From the NCBI GenBank assembly GCA_016763235.1, contig JAESUE010000363.1:1-13431 (forward strand): a stretch of DNA of 13,431 nucleotides, in the 5' to 3' direction. The DNA comes from Pseudomonadales bacterium. Lineage in GTDB: Bacteria > Pseudomonadota > Gammaproteobacteria > Pseudomonadales > UBA3067. Position numbers and translations under genes: made by a program. Of the stretch, positions 5,736 to 13,370 are shown one piece after another (positions within the stretch are counted from its first letter, which is position 1; each line of letters starts with the position of its first letter). The notes beneath the pieces are model-generated. The model did no database searches. It saw nothing but the letters and a program-made list of their open reading frames with translations, and had not been told where the DNA came from.

Positions 5736-7142
5736 TTACTTCTGCCCGCCTTTTTTTCGAGGAATACCAAAGCGTTTGCGTCTTTCCCACAGATTTTTAC
5801 GGCTGATTCCCAGTTTTTGCGCAAGTTCTGTTTCCGTCATATTGTCCTGATTTTCCAAAACAAACCTTTGGAAGTAGTCCTCTAGAGATTCTTCTGCATC
5901 ATCGGGTTCACTGTCATTGTCTTGAGCCAAAGGGGGTGGGCTTTCTGGGGCGAATGAGGGGAGCCCGTCTTCCTCTAACCCCAGCTCACTTTTTGAAATG
6001 GTATCAGCGTCACTGAGAATGACTGCGCGCTCAATGGCATTTTCTAGCTCGCGAACATTTCCTGGCCAGTGGTAGTCACACATCAGTTGGGTGCAGCTGG
6101 GAGCGAAGTATTTAAGGTTCAAACCCATTTTGTCGCAGCATCGTTTAAGGAAAAATTGGGCAAGCTCCATAATATCATCGCGCCGTGCTCGCAGAGGTGG
6201 CAGCTTTAGTGATACGACGTTTAGGCGGTAGTAGAGATCTTGACGAAACTCTCCGGTTTCAGACAGCTCTTTAAGATTGCGATGGGTTGCCGCGATAACG
6301 CGAACGTCTACTTTTTGAACGTTCACAGCGCCAACACGCCTGACCTCTTTTTCCTGTAATAGCCGAAGTAGGCGCGCTTGGGCTTCGAGGGGCAGCTCGC
6401 CTATTTCGTCTAAAAACAGAGAACCACCATTCGCTGCCTCTACGAGCCCCTCTCTTCGAGATGTGGCACCAGTGAACGCCCCTTTTTCATGACCGAAAAG
6501 TTCGGATTCGATTAATGTTTCAGGAATGGCTGCACAGTTAACTGAAATTAAGGGGCCATTTCTACGTGGGCTGTGGTGGTGGATTTCTTTTGCCACCAGC
6601 TCTTTACCCGTGCCTGACTCCCCTAAAATAAGTACGGTCGTACCGGTGGGCGCTACTTTTTTAATCTGTTTAAAGAGGTGTTGCATCGCTTCGCATTGAC
6701 CAATAATGGCGGAGCCAACAGGTTCTTCGGCTTTTGTCGGTGCAGGGGCGCTTTGCAAAGTGTCATTTTTGTCGGTGGAGGAAGGCTTTTTGCCAGGCGT
6801 CTCGGCAATGATGTTAGCGATTGCGGCAAGCATTTCTTCATGGTCAAAGGGCTTGGCGATGTAATCGACAGCACCCTGGCGCATGGCTGCCACCGCTGAC
6901 TTCAGGCCGGAATAGCTGGTCATAATTAAAACCGGCGTTTTTTCTGCCAAACTAATGAGGTCGGTACCTTGTCGGCCAGGAAGGCGTAAATCACTAATTA
7001 TCAGGTCGAACAGTGATAAATCGTTGGACTCTGCTTCGTCGACGCTTCCTGCCGTGGTGACTTTATATCCATTGCGAGATAGAAGGCGCTCAAGCGCTTT
7101 GCGTATCACTTTTTCATCTTCGACTATTAATACTTGATGCAT
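5736..7142 (-). CDS. cbrB: CbrB-type sigma-54-dependent response regulator
   Basis: NtrC-family activator, the partner of CbrA. The receiver domain (about 1-115) has the acidic pair E8/D9, phosphoacceptor D51 in IISDLRLPG and K97 in AKPFD. The AAA+ domain has Walker A GESGTGKE (174-181), the sigma-54 contact loop GAFTGA (221-226) and Walker B SLFLDE (241-246). The C-terminal Fis-type helix-turn-helix is in the last ~35 residues (ETELAQKLGISRKNLWERR). Length, 468 aa, is close to Pseudomonas CbrB (about 478). In Pseudomonas this regulator controls carbon/nitrogen source use and activates crcZ. The enhancer array and sigma-54 promoter immediately downstream fit that role. Upstream, 296 bp separate it from cbrA, including a repeat element. 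No strong ribosome site or clear promoter was found before the ATG. Confidence 0.93.
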   Translation of the reverse strand: MHQVLIVEDEKVIRKALERLLSRNGYKVTTAGSVDEAESNDLSLFDLIISDLRLPGRQGTDLISLAEKTPVLIMTSYSGLKSAVAAMRQGAVDYIAKPFDHEEMLAAIANIIAETPGKKPSSTDKNDTLQSAPAPTKAEEPVGSAIIGQCEAMQHLFKQIKKVAPTGTTVLILGESGTGKELVAKEIHHHSPRRNGPLISVNCAAIPETLIESELFGHEKGAFTGATSRREGLVEAANGGSLFLDEIGELPLEAQARLLRLLQEKEVRRVGAVNVQKVDVRVIAATHRNLKELSETGEFRQDLYYRLNVVSLKLPPLRARRDDIMELAQFFLKRCCDKMGLNLKYFAPSCTQLMCDYHWPGNVRELENAIERAVILSDADTISKSELGLEEDGLPSFAPESPPPLAQDNDSEPDDAEESLEDYFQRFVLENQDNMTETELAQKLGISRKNLWERRKRFGIPRKKGGQK

Positions 7143-7264
7143 AATTCAACTTGTGTGATCAGCGATAGGATCCTGCCGGGTGGCTTTTGCATTATTTTGT
7201 ACTTGGCCGGAGTTTTTTCAGTAGCCCGCCAAGATTCCAATGTAACAGATTCAATATAAGGCTG

Positions 7265-7280
7265 GAATGACTCAAATACG
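7265..7280. repeat. Left copy of 16-bp direct repeat flanking element B
   Basis: GAATGACTCAAATACG, identical to 7414-7429. The two copies bracket the inverted-repeat element at 7284-7413, with three extra bases (AGA) on this side. This looks like a target-site duplication, unusually long for a transposon. Confidence 0.8.
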
Positions 7281-7283
7281 AGA

Positions 7284-7413
7284 GTAATTATTCCGCTCAC
7301 GTCCAAGCTCGCGCATAATAGCGTTAAAAAATAACTAGTTAACCTTATAAACGAACACTTTTCGCTTTGTTCTGCTCAAATTTGAACCGTTACAGGGTTC
7401 GCGGAATAGTTAC
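7284..7413. repeat. Dispersed inverted-repeat (MITE-like) element, long copy B
   Basis: A 130-bp element with ends GTAATTATTCCGC (7284-7296) and GCGGAATAGTTAC (7401-7413), which are 12 of 13 complementary. The interior matches copy A: CTCGCGCATAA, GCGTTAAAAAATA, CTTTTCGCTTTGTTCTGC and CTCAAATTTGAAC, then GTTACAGGGTTCGC as in copy C. It lacks the GCAAGCTGAACA stretch present in copy A. It contains no ORF and lies between cbrA and cbrB. Confidence 0.82.
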
Positions 7414-7429
7414 GAATGACTCAAATACG
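7414..7429. repeat. Right copy of 16-bp direct repeat flanking element B
   Basis: GAATGACTCAAATACG, identical to 7265-7280 and directly abutting the right inverted repeat. It lies nine bases beyond the cbrA stop codon, so the insertion just misses the cbrA reading frame. Confidence 0.8.
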
Positions 7430-7438
7430 CTAAAGCGC

Positions 7439-10384
7439 TTACGGGAGGTTGAGTTGCTCGCTTGCTGGCAGCGTAATGGAGAAGCGGTTGCCTTTCCCTG
7501 TTTCAGGGTTAACGGGGCTGGTGACAGAAATATGGCCGTAGTGGTCTTCGATAATGCTGTATACCAGTGATAAGCCAAGCCCCGTTCCTTCGCCTGGATC
7601 TTTGGTGGTAACAAAGGGTTCGAAGATTTGATCTTGCAAGGCGTCAGGTATGCCTTCGCCTTCATCCTCTACGTGGATTATTACTGAGTGGCTGTCTCCC
7701 TCGCTGTAAATATTGATTTTGCTGGCGTGGCTGGAGGCATCCTGTGCATTGCCCAGTAGGTTGACGAAAACTTGAAGCAGGCGCTGGGCGTCTCCCATAA
7801 CCTGAAGGTTGTCTGGTAGGTCGTTGTGGTAATCGTATGATTTTCCGGATGCGCCGAGGCGCAGCAGGTCAATGGCCTCTGTGACGCACTCGTGCATATT
7901 CACCGGGCAGTGTTCTGCATGGCTGACTTCGCCACTGTGGCTGAAATTTACCAATGATTGCACGATGCGGGTAATACGATTGGTTTGTTCCAGTATCTGG
8001 TCGGCAGTGTCTAGAAGATCTTTATTTTCTGTATCGTATTGAATGTTCTGAGCAAGGCAGGCAATACCTGTTACGGGGTTTCCGACCTCATGTGCAACGC
8101 CGGCGGCCAAACGTCCGATGGAGGCGAGGCGCTCGCTATGGGTTAATTCCGATTCAAGGAGTCGCAGTTCTGTTAAGTCTTCGACAACAATAACTTGGCT
8201 GGAGGTTTCAGCGGCGTTTTGCTTGCCAATGGCGGCTTTGTGTAAGCTTAATTCGAGGGTCTTTTCATCTATATTTATTGTTGCCTGGGGTGAATAGTCG
8301 GATTCTCCGCGAATAAAATCGATGAGGAATGTTTTCCAGGGTTGCTTCATACTGTTGATTCGCATGCCGATGAGCTGCTCACTACTGTGACCGGTGAGTG
8401 CTTCCATTGCTTTATTCCACGCTTGTATTTTTTCATCCTCGCTGATGGAAAACATACCAATGGGCAGATCTTCCAGAGTTTGTCGATGAAAACGACGCAG
8501 GCTATCGAGCTCGGCAGCCAGCCCTGAAAGTTTATGACGATAAGCTTCCATGCGGCTTTCCATTCGATGAATATCTTCGGATTTTCCTGATTCTGACTTT
8601 TGTTTATAGGGAATCGTTTGATCCATAATATCTTGGGCAATGGACGGGCCAAGGAAGCTAGAAAGGTTTGTTTCAACACGATCTCTGAGGCGTATCAGGG
8701 CATAAGCGCGTTGTTCGTCGGGGTCGAGCTTGAGTTCGGAAAGTGCTTGCTCCACTTCCCTTTGCGCCATTAGTGCGCCAATTTGAGGTGTGAGGCAGGG
8801 CGTAAAATCTGAAGCAGAGCTCACCGAAAGCTCCCATTGGCTGGATTGTTGGCGGGTATCTAACGCACATATTTCGGCAGCGCGTTGCTCTTCTTCGCTG
8901 GTGCGTGTTAATAACGAGACAACAATAAAGGTGATCGCGTTACCTGCAATCACAATAAACCCACCCATATAGACGATATCCTCGTCGAATATATCGGCCA
9001 GGGTAATCGCCAGGGTTGTGGATGCTTGGGTATGGGTTGCAGCAGGCCAAAAAAAGTGGATAAGCCAAAGTACAAAACCAACGGCTAAGCCGCTGATAAC
9101 ACCTTGTCGGTTGGCTTTATTCCAAAACAGAAGCCCCAAAATCCCGGGAACAAAATTAAGGGTCGCGGTATAGGAAATGGTACCGAGTTGGGATAAATCC
9201 AGGCGATTTTCGAGTGCAACATAAAAACCAAAACTTGCCAATATGATGGCGGCCATCAGTAGCCGTTTACTGAATTTCACCCAGCCAATGGAAAAGCGGC
9301 CCATTGAGGGTTTATACATTGGGATAGCCAGATGGTTCAGGCACATTTCGGACAGGGCTAGCGTGACAACAATGATTATCCCGCTGGAAGCGCTCAGGCC
9401 GCCGACAAACGCAATAAGGGGGGTAAGGCGTGAGTCACCAGCAAGGGTAATGGCTAAGGTGTAATATTCGGGTGGACCGGGGGTTTGTAACTTAATACCG
9501 GCCCAAAGAATGGGCGGAATGCAGAGGGCGATTAAAAATAGAATAAGGGGGAATCCCCAGCTGGCAGGCAGTAACGAGCGGGGATTAGTGCTTTCAGTAA
9601 ATGTCATCTGATACATGTGGGGCATTACAATAGCGGCGGCGAAAAACGTCAGAATAAGGCTGCGCCAAGGGCCGTTATCGAGCGGCTCATAAAGCATTTC
9701 CAATGCAGCCGGGTTGCTGTCTAACCAGTTCTGAAGGTCCTGAGGGCCATCGAATACACTGAATACGGCATAAGCGCCGACTATTAGCATGACAATGACC
9801 TTTACGATGGTTTCGAAGGCAATGGCAGCCACTAAGCCTTCGTGCTTTTTACTGCGACCGCCTTTGCTGTGTCCACCATACATGGAGGTGAACAGCATGA
9901 TCAGAATGCAAAATGCCAAGGCAATGGTGTTTTCATTGAGGCTGTTATTCAGCAGCGATACGGACTGCGCGACTGCCTGTATTTGCAATGCCAGCAGAGG
10001 TATCAGGCCAAGCGTGAGAAAGAATGCAGCGCTGGCACCGGCTAGTTTACTTCTATATCGAAAAGCAAAGAGGTCGGGCAGGGAGTTAAGTTTATAGGTA
10101 TGGGCCAGTCGTAAAAAAGGTGCCAAAGTGATGGGGGCAATGAGAAATGCCCCAGCAATGCCTAAATAATAGGAAAGGAAGTTGTAGCCGTTCTCATAAG
10201 CAAAACCCACGCTGCCATAAACGGCCCATGCACTGCAATAAACCCCGAGTGAAAGGATATAAATACTGGGGTGACGGCTGATTCTGTGGGGGATGATGCC
10301 CTTTTCGGTGGCGTAGGCGATAAGGAACAGCGTCAGCAGATAAGTCGCTCCTACCAGGCTGAGTTCTGCGACACTAAAATTCAT
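7439..10384 (-). CDS. cbrA: CbrA: SSS-transporter/histidine kinase fusion
   Basis: Sensor of the CbrAB two-component system in the inner membrane. The N-terminal ~500 residues are a sodium:solute symporter-type domain with about a dozen hydrophobic segments. A cytoplasmic linker (STAC-like region, about 510-630) and a PAS domain (about 640-750, LEDLPIGMFSISEDEKIQAW) follow. Next are the dimerisation/phosphoacceptor helix LAAGVAHEVGNP with H765, and an ATPase domain with N box NLLGNAQDA (about 875-883), G1 DEGEGIP and G2 GEGTGLGLSL. The longer frame to 10423 begins with TTG. The ATG at 10384 is preferred because MNFSVAELSLVGATYLL matches the family start and gives 981 aa, near Pseudomonas CbrA (about 983). 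It overlaps the 3' end of the small upstream ORF (10374-10550), implying coupled translation. Histidine is the known substrate class linked to Pseudomonas CbrA. The ligand here is not deducible. Confidence 0.94.
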   Translation of the reverse strand: MNFSVAELSLVGATYLLTLFLIAYATEKGIIPHRISRHPSIYILSLGVYCSAWAVYGSVGFAYENGYNFLSYYLGIAGAFLIAPITLAPFLRLAHTYKLNSLPDLFAFRYRSKLAGASAAFFLTLGLIPLLALQIQAVAQSVSLLNNSLNENTIALAFCILIMLFTSMYGGHSKGGRSKKHEGLVAAIAFETIVKVIVMLIVGAYAVFSVFDGPQDLQNWLDSNPAALEMLYEPLDNGPWRSLILTFFAAAIVMPHMYQMTFTESTNPRSLLPASWGFPLILFLIALCIPPILWAGIKLQTPGPPEYYTLAITLAGDSRLTPLIAFVGGLSASSGIIIVVTLALSEMCLNHLAIPMYKPSMGRFSIGWVKFSKRLLMAAIILASFGFYVALENRLDLSQLGTISYTATLNFVPGILGLLFWNKANRQGVISGLAVGFVLWLIHFFWPAATHTQASTTLAITLADIFDEDIVYMGGFIVIAGNAITFIVVSLLTRTSEEEQRAAEICALDTRQQSSQWELSVSSASDFTPCLTPQIGALMAQREVEQALSELKLDPDEQRAYALIRLRDRVETNLSSFLGPSIAQDIMDQTIPYKQKSESGKSEDIHRMESRMEAYRHKLSGLAAELDSLRRFHRQTLEDLPIGMFSISEDEKIQAWNKAMEALTGHSSEQLIGMRINSMKQPWKTFLIDFIRGESDYSPQATINIDEKTLELSLHKAAIGKQNAAETSSQVIVVEDLTELRLLESELTHSERLASIGRLAAGVAHEVGNPVTGIACLAQNIQYDTENKDLLDTADQILEQTNRITRIVQSLVNFSHSGEVSHAEHCPVNMHECVTEAIDLLRLGASGKSYDYHNDLPDNLQVMGDAQRLLQVFVNLLGNAQDASSHASKINIYSEGDSHSVIIHVEDEGEGIPDALQDQIFEPFVTTKDPGEGTGLGLSLVYSIIEDHYGHISVTSPVNPETGKGNRFSITLPASEQLNLP

Positions 10385-10550
10385 CGATGTCTCGACTACG
10401 AGTAATCCAAAATGATGTAACAATGAGGCCGGCCCAAATGAGGTAGGGGCGATACCAAGAGGTGCCGCCTTCTGTCCACCAGTGGGTCACTATGGGCGTG
10501 ATCAGATACGCACCCGCGATAAGAAGAATAAGCAGTCGATCAATATACAT
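10374..10550 (-). CDS. cbrX: Small two-helix membrane protein overlapping cbrA (CbrX-like)
   Basis: A 58-codon frame starting with the ATG at 10550. An AAGGA ribosome site lies seven bases upstream, which is better than that of most genes here. The product has two hydrophobic segments, about residues 5-21 (LLILLIAGAYLITPIV) and 36-50 (YLIWAGLIVTSFWIT), joined by a Trp-rich loop (HWWTEGG). It ends RSRDIDEF. The frame stops at TAG 10374-10376, eleven bases past the A of the cbrA ATG, so the two genes overlap (ATGAATTTTAG) and cbrA translation is probably coupled to it. Pseudomonas has a small ORF at the same place, which I recall being named cbrX. The function is unknown to me, and a partner or folding aid for the CbrA transporter domain is a guess. 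gluQ lies 30 bp upstream, so gluQ-cbrX-cbrA may be co-transcribed. Confidence 0.82.
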   Translation of the reverse strand: MYIDRLLILLIAGAYLITPIVTHWWTEGGTSWYRPYLIWAGLIVTSFWITRSRDIDEF

Positions 10551-10580
10551 GGGAAGATCCTTTTCTTGTGCAAAAAGCCC

Positions 10581-11483
10581 TTATTGGGGAATCTGCGTTG
10601 GGCAGATGCTATGTTGAATATTGGAAAGCTTTGATTTATCCCAGTTATTGTTAGCCCAGAGCAAGATGTCGTCAAGGCTGTTTGTTTGTAGCTCTGCTGG
10701 CGGCTGCAGTTTTAGCGCAGCAAGTGCGTATAAAAGGGTGGCGCGAGTCGCTGTTAAAGAAATAGGCTCGGCAAGATTTTGTTTGCTGAGTTTCCCCCCG
10801 TCATTGTTGACGATTAGGGGTAAATGGCTATAAATGGGGGCGCTGTAAGCAAAGGCATGATAAAGCGCAATTTGGCGCGGTGTGTTATCGAGCAAATCCA
10901 TTCCACGCACAATGTGTGTGATGCCTTGAAGATGGTCATCGCACACAACTGCAAGCTGGTAGGCGTAAAGTTTATCCTTTCTTTTGATAATAAAATCACC
11001 GACTTCACGGTGTAAATGTTGACAGTATGGTCCTTGGATTTGATCTTGAAAGCACACGCTCTCTGCTGTGACCTTAAAGCGAATGGCAGTCTCACTTTTA
11101 TGGGGAGTTTTATGGTGGCGGCAATAACCTGGATAGATTTCCCCGGAACCCCCTAGTTGGGAACGGCTACAGCTGCAATAGAAAGCGAGGTCGTTACTGA
11201 GAAGCTGTTGGCAGTGATCTTCATAGATTGCCTGGCGCTGGCTTTGATAAAGCACAGCCTCATCCCAGAAGAGGTGGTAAGCCTCAAGGGTTTTCAGAAT
11301 AAGAGCGCTAGCACCTTTTTGTTCTCGCGGAGGGTCTGTATTCTCAATACGGAGTAGCCATGCCCCCTTATTTTGGCGCGCATCTAAATAGCTGCCAAGT
11401 GCAGCAACAAGAGAACCAAAATGCAAGGGGCCAGTGGGAGAGGGTGCAAAGCGACCACGATACGGTGTTATTGAGCGGGGCAT
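10581..11483 (-). CDS. gluQ: Glutamyl-Q tRNA(Asp) synthetase
   Basis: A truncated glutamyl-tRNA-synthetase paralogue (YadB family) that attaches glutamate to the queuosine base at the anticodon of tRNA(Asp). It has the class I HIGH-type motif PSPTGPLHFGS (residues 14-24), RIENTDPPRE, and a zinc site made by C103, C105, Y117 and C121. A KMSKS-like KLSKQ lies at 231-235. At 300 aa it lacks the anticodon-binding domain of GltX, as expected for the family. The gene lies 48 bp behind dksA on the same strand. The dksA-gluQ pair is widespread in gammaproteobacteria and is usually co-transcribed to some degree. I see no terminator between them. The ATG at 11483 fits the family N-terminus. The ribosome site is weak (GAGAG). 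Confidence 0.95.
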   Translation of the reverse strand: MPRSITPYRGRFAPSPTGPLHFGSLVAALGSYLDARQNKGAWLLRIENTDPPREQKGASALILKTLEAYHLFWDEAVLYQSQRQAIYEDHCQQLLSNDLAFYCSCSRSQLGGSGEIYPGYCRHHKTPHKSETAIRFKVTAESVCFQDQIQGPYCQHLHREVGDFIIKRKDKLYAYQLAVVCDDHLQGITHIVRGMDLLDNTPRQIALYHAFAYSAPIYSHLPLIVNNDGGKLSKQNLAEPISLTATRATLLYALAALKLQPPAELQTNSLDDILLWANNNWDKSKLSNIQHSICPTQIPQ

Positions 11484-11531
11484 CTCTCATCCCGGAGGCG
11501 CGTTTTTATCGAATGCACCTAGTTGGCTTGT

Positions 11532-11975
11532 TTAGCCTATTGTTTGCCTTTCCTTGATTTCGTCCAATGTTTTACAGTCGACGCATTGGGTTGCCGTAGG
11601 ACGGGCTTCTAAGCGCTTAATGCCGATGTCGATACCGCAGGTCTCACAATAGCCATAATCATCGTTATTTAAGTTAACGAGGGTTTTTTCAATTTTCTTG
11701 ATCAGTTTACGCTCACGGTCGCGGGTGCGTAACTCGAGGCTGAACTCTTCTTCCTGGGAAGCGCGGTCGTTGGGATCGGGCAGGCTTCCCGCATCGTCTT
11801 TCATATGGACCACGGTACGATCTACTTCTATCATCAACTCATCACGCCAGCTTTCCAAAATCGCCTTAAAGTGCGCACGCTGTGGTTCACCCATATATTC
11901 TTCTTTCTTTTTTTCTTTGTAGGGGGTGAAAGAGCTGTATTGATTTTTTTCGGGAGACGTTTTTTTTGTCGCCAT
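11532..11975 (-). CDS. dksA: RNA polymerase-binding transcription factor DksA
   Basis: Binds the secondary channel of RNA polymerase and works with ppGpp in the stringent response, repressing rRNA and activating amino-acid promoters. The coiled-coil tip motif DPNDRA gives D67, D70 and A72, equivalent to the functional D71/D74/A76 of E. coli. The zinc finger cysteines are C110, C113, C131 and C134 (CETC and CVDC). The length is 147 aa, close to the usual 151. The lysine-rich N-terminus before EYMGEPQRAHF is variable in the family. GAGG lies seven bases upstream of the ATG at 11975. It is divergent from the aminotransferase, with two sigma-70 promoter candidates in the intergenic region. Confidence 0.97.
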   Translation of the reverse strand: MATKKTSPEKNQYSSFTPYKEKKKEEYMGEPQRAHFKAILESWRDELMIEVDRTVVHMKDDAGSLPDPNDRASQEEEFSLELRTRDRERKLIKKIEKTLVNLNNDDYGYCETCGIDIGIKRLEARPTATQCVDCKTLDEIKERQTIG

Positions 11976-12013
11976 GACTGAGCCTCATTGACATCCAAGT
12001 TTGGTGGCGTGCA

Positions 12014-12042
12014 TCTATACCAGCGTCTTGGGGGTTTGGCAA
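12014..12042 (-). promoter_or_regulatory. Candidate sigma-70 promoter for dksA, proximal
   Basis: On the minus strand -35 TTGCCA (12037-12042, 5 of 6) and -10 TATAGA (12014-12019, 4 of 6) are separated by 17 bp. The start would be about 30 bases upstream of dksA. Confidence 0.5.
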
Positions 12043-12066
12043 GTTTGAACTGTATTTTCGAGGTTT

Positions 12067-12094
12067 ATTTTAGCTGCTGGAGCCAAAACGTCAA
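12067..12094 (-). promoter_or_regulatory. Candidate sigma-70 promoter for dksA, distal
   Basis: On the minus strand -35 TTGACG (12089-12094) and -10 TAAAAT (12067-12072), each 5 of 6 matches, are separated by 16 bp. It lies about 90 bp upstream of dksA and 97 bp from the divergent aminotransferase start, so regulators bound here could affect both. Confidence 0.5.
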
Positions 12095-12191
12095 TTCTTG
12101 ATTGGGCGGTGTGGACTATTTTATCCCTTGCTGCGTTATTATCCTCCAACTGCTTATAGAGCAAAATAGAAGTGAAAGAGGCTGCGCGCAA

Positions 12192-13370
12192 TTGACAAAA
12201 AGACAACTGACTCGACCCTGGGCTGAACGGGTAGATCGGGTTTCTCCTTTTCGAGTGATGGAAATACTGACAAAAGCCAAACAGCTTGAGCAGAATGGCC
12301 GAGATATTATTCATATGGAAGTGGGGGAACCAGACTTCCCAACGCCAGCGCCCATTGTAGCAGCGGCTAAACAGGCCTTGTCCGAAGGCAAAACACACTA
12401 CACGCCTGCCTTGGGTTTGCCTGAGTTGCGAGAGAAAATTGCCGAGCACTATTTCCTTACCTACAGTGTTTCCGTCAGCCCAAAACAGGTTGTCGTCACC
12501 GCCGGAGCATCAGGTGCCTTATTATTGACTGCTGCACTATTGGTGAACCCTGGAGAAAGCGTGCTGATGGCCGACCCCGGTTACCCCTGCAATCGGCATT
12601 TTCTGCAGCTGGTGGGTGGTGAAGCGGTAATGGTGCCGGTGGATGCAAGCAATGACTACGCCGTAACACCGAGCCTTATAGAGCAATATTGGCAGGCGAA
12701 AAGCTGTGGCGTATTGCTTGCTTCGCCAGCAAATCCTACGGGTGGGATACTAAGTTTACAGCACCTTTCTGAGCTGGAAGCGGTTATACGAAAGCATAAT
12801 GGCTGGATGATTGTTGATGAAATTTATCACGGTTTGACCTACGGCGAACGCATACACACGGCGTTAGAGAGTTGCCCTGATGCAATTGTGATTAACAGCT
12901 TCTCCAAATACTTTGGTATGACAGGTTGGCGATTAGGGTGGATGATAACGCCGCAGGAATTAGTGCCGAGTTTGGAAAAACTCGCGCAGAATTATTTCAT
13001 ATCACCTCCCACCGTTTCTCAGTATGCGGCTTTGGCGGCATTTGATGCACCTGCCAAGCAAGAAATGGAATCACGCCGATTGGCCTTCAAAAAGCGCCGT
13101 GACTTCCTATTACCCGCGCTACGGGAATTAGGCTTCGGCATACCTAACTGCCCCGAGGGCGCATTTTACCTTTATGCCGATGCACAAGGGTTTACCAGCG
13201 ACGCCTATGCCTTTTGCCATCAATTACTCGATAGTGCCGGTGTGGCTGTCACACCGGGCATTGATTTCGGTGCGAACAACACACAGCAAACCATACGTTT
13301 TGCCTATACCACCTCGGTAGAGCGATTACAGGAAGGTGTTGAACGTATCGCCGGGTTTTTGCGCCAATGA
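12192..13370 (+). CDS. Class I/II PLP-dependent aminotransferase
   Basis: A fold-type I aminotransferase of the AspC/AlaC-like group. Its amino donor cannot be told from sequence. Counting from the chosen start, NPTG is at residues 181-184, the PLP-pyridine aspartate at D209 (IVDEIY), Y212 follows, and the Schiff-base lysine is K239 in SFSKYFGMTGWRLG. RFAYTTS near the C-terminus carries the carboxylate-binding arginine. The open frame extends back to 12102, but the start is placed at TTG 12192. GAGG sits ten bases upstream, and about 13 residues precede VDRVSPFRVM, as in the Pseudomonas neighbour of dksA. The longer N-terminus (MGGVDYFIPCC) is unlike the family and would overlap the dksA promoters. 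Length from TTG is 392 aa. The stop overlaps the sfsA start (ATGA), so the two are probably co-translated. No strong plus-strand promoter was identified. Confidence 0.9.
   Translation: MTKRQLTRPWAERVDRVSPFRVMEILTKAKQLEQNGRDIIHMEVGEPDFPTPAPIVAAAKQALSEGKTHYTPALGLPELREKIAEHYFLTYSVSVSPKQVVVTAGASGALLLTAALLVNPGESVLMADPGYPCNRHFLQLVGGEAVMVPVDASNDYAVTPSLIEQYWQAKSCGVLLASPANPTGGILSLQHLSELEAVIRKHNGWMIVDEIYHGLTYGERIHTALESCPDAIVINSFSKYFGMTGWRLGWMITPQELVPSLEKLAQNYFISPPTVSQYAALAAFDAPAKQEMESRRLAFKKRRDFLLPALRELGFGIPNCPEGAFYLYADAQGFTSDAYAFCHQLLDSAGVAVTPGIDFGANNTQQTIRFAYTTSVERLQEGVERIAGFLRQ

Noticed and set aside
10385..10423. Upstream TTG start for cbrA adding 13 residues
   Set aside because: The added residues are read from the cbrX frame region in another phase, and the ATG at 10384 matches the family N-terminus and the usual length.
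11525..11537. GGCT-N5-AGCC hairpin at the dksA stop as a terminator
   Set aside because: The stem is only four pairs and lacks a T-run on the minus strand, so dksA-gluQ read-through seems more likely.
12015..12449. 144-codon minus-strand open frame over the dksA promoter region and the aminotransferase start
   Set aside because: It overlaps the clearly conserved aminotransferase coding sequence antisense and has no recognisable domain.
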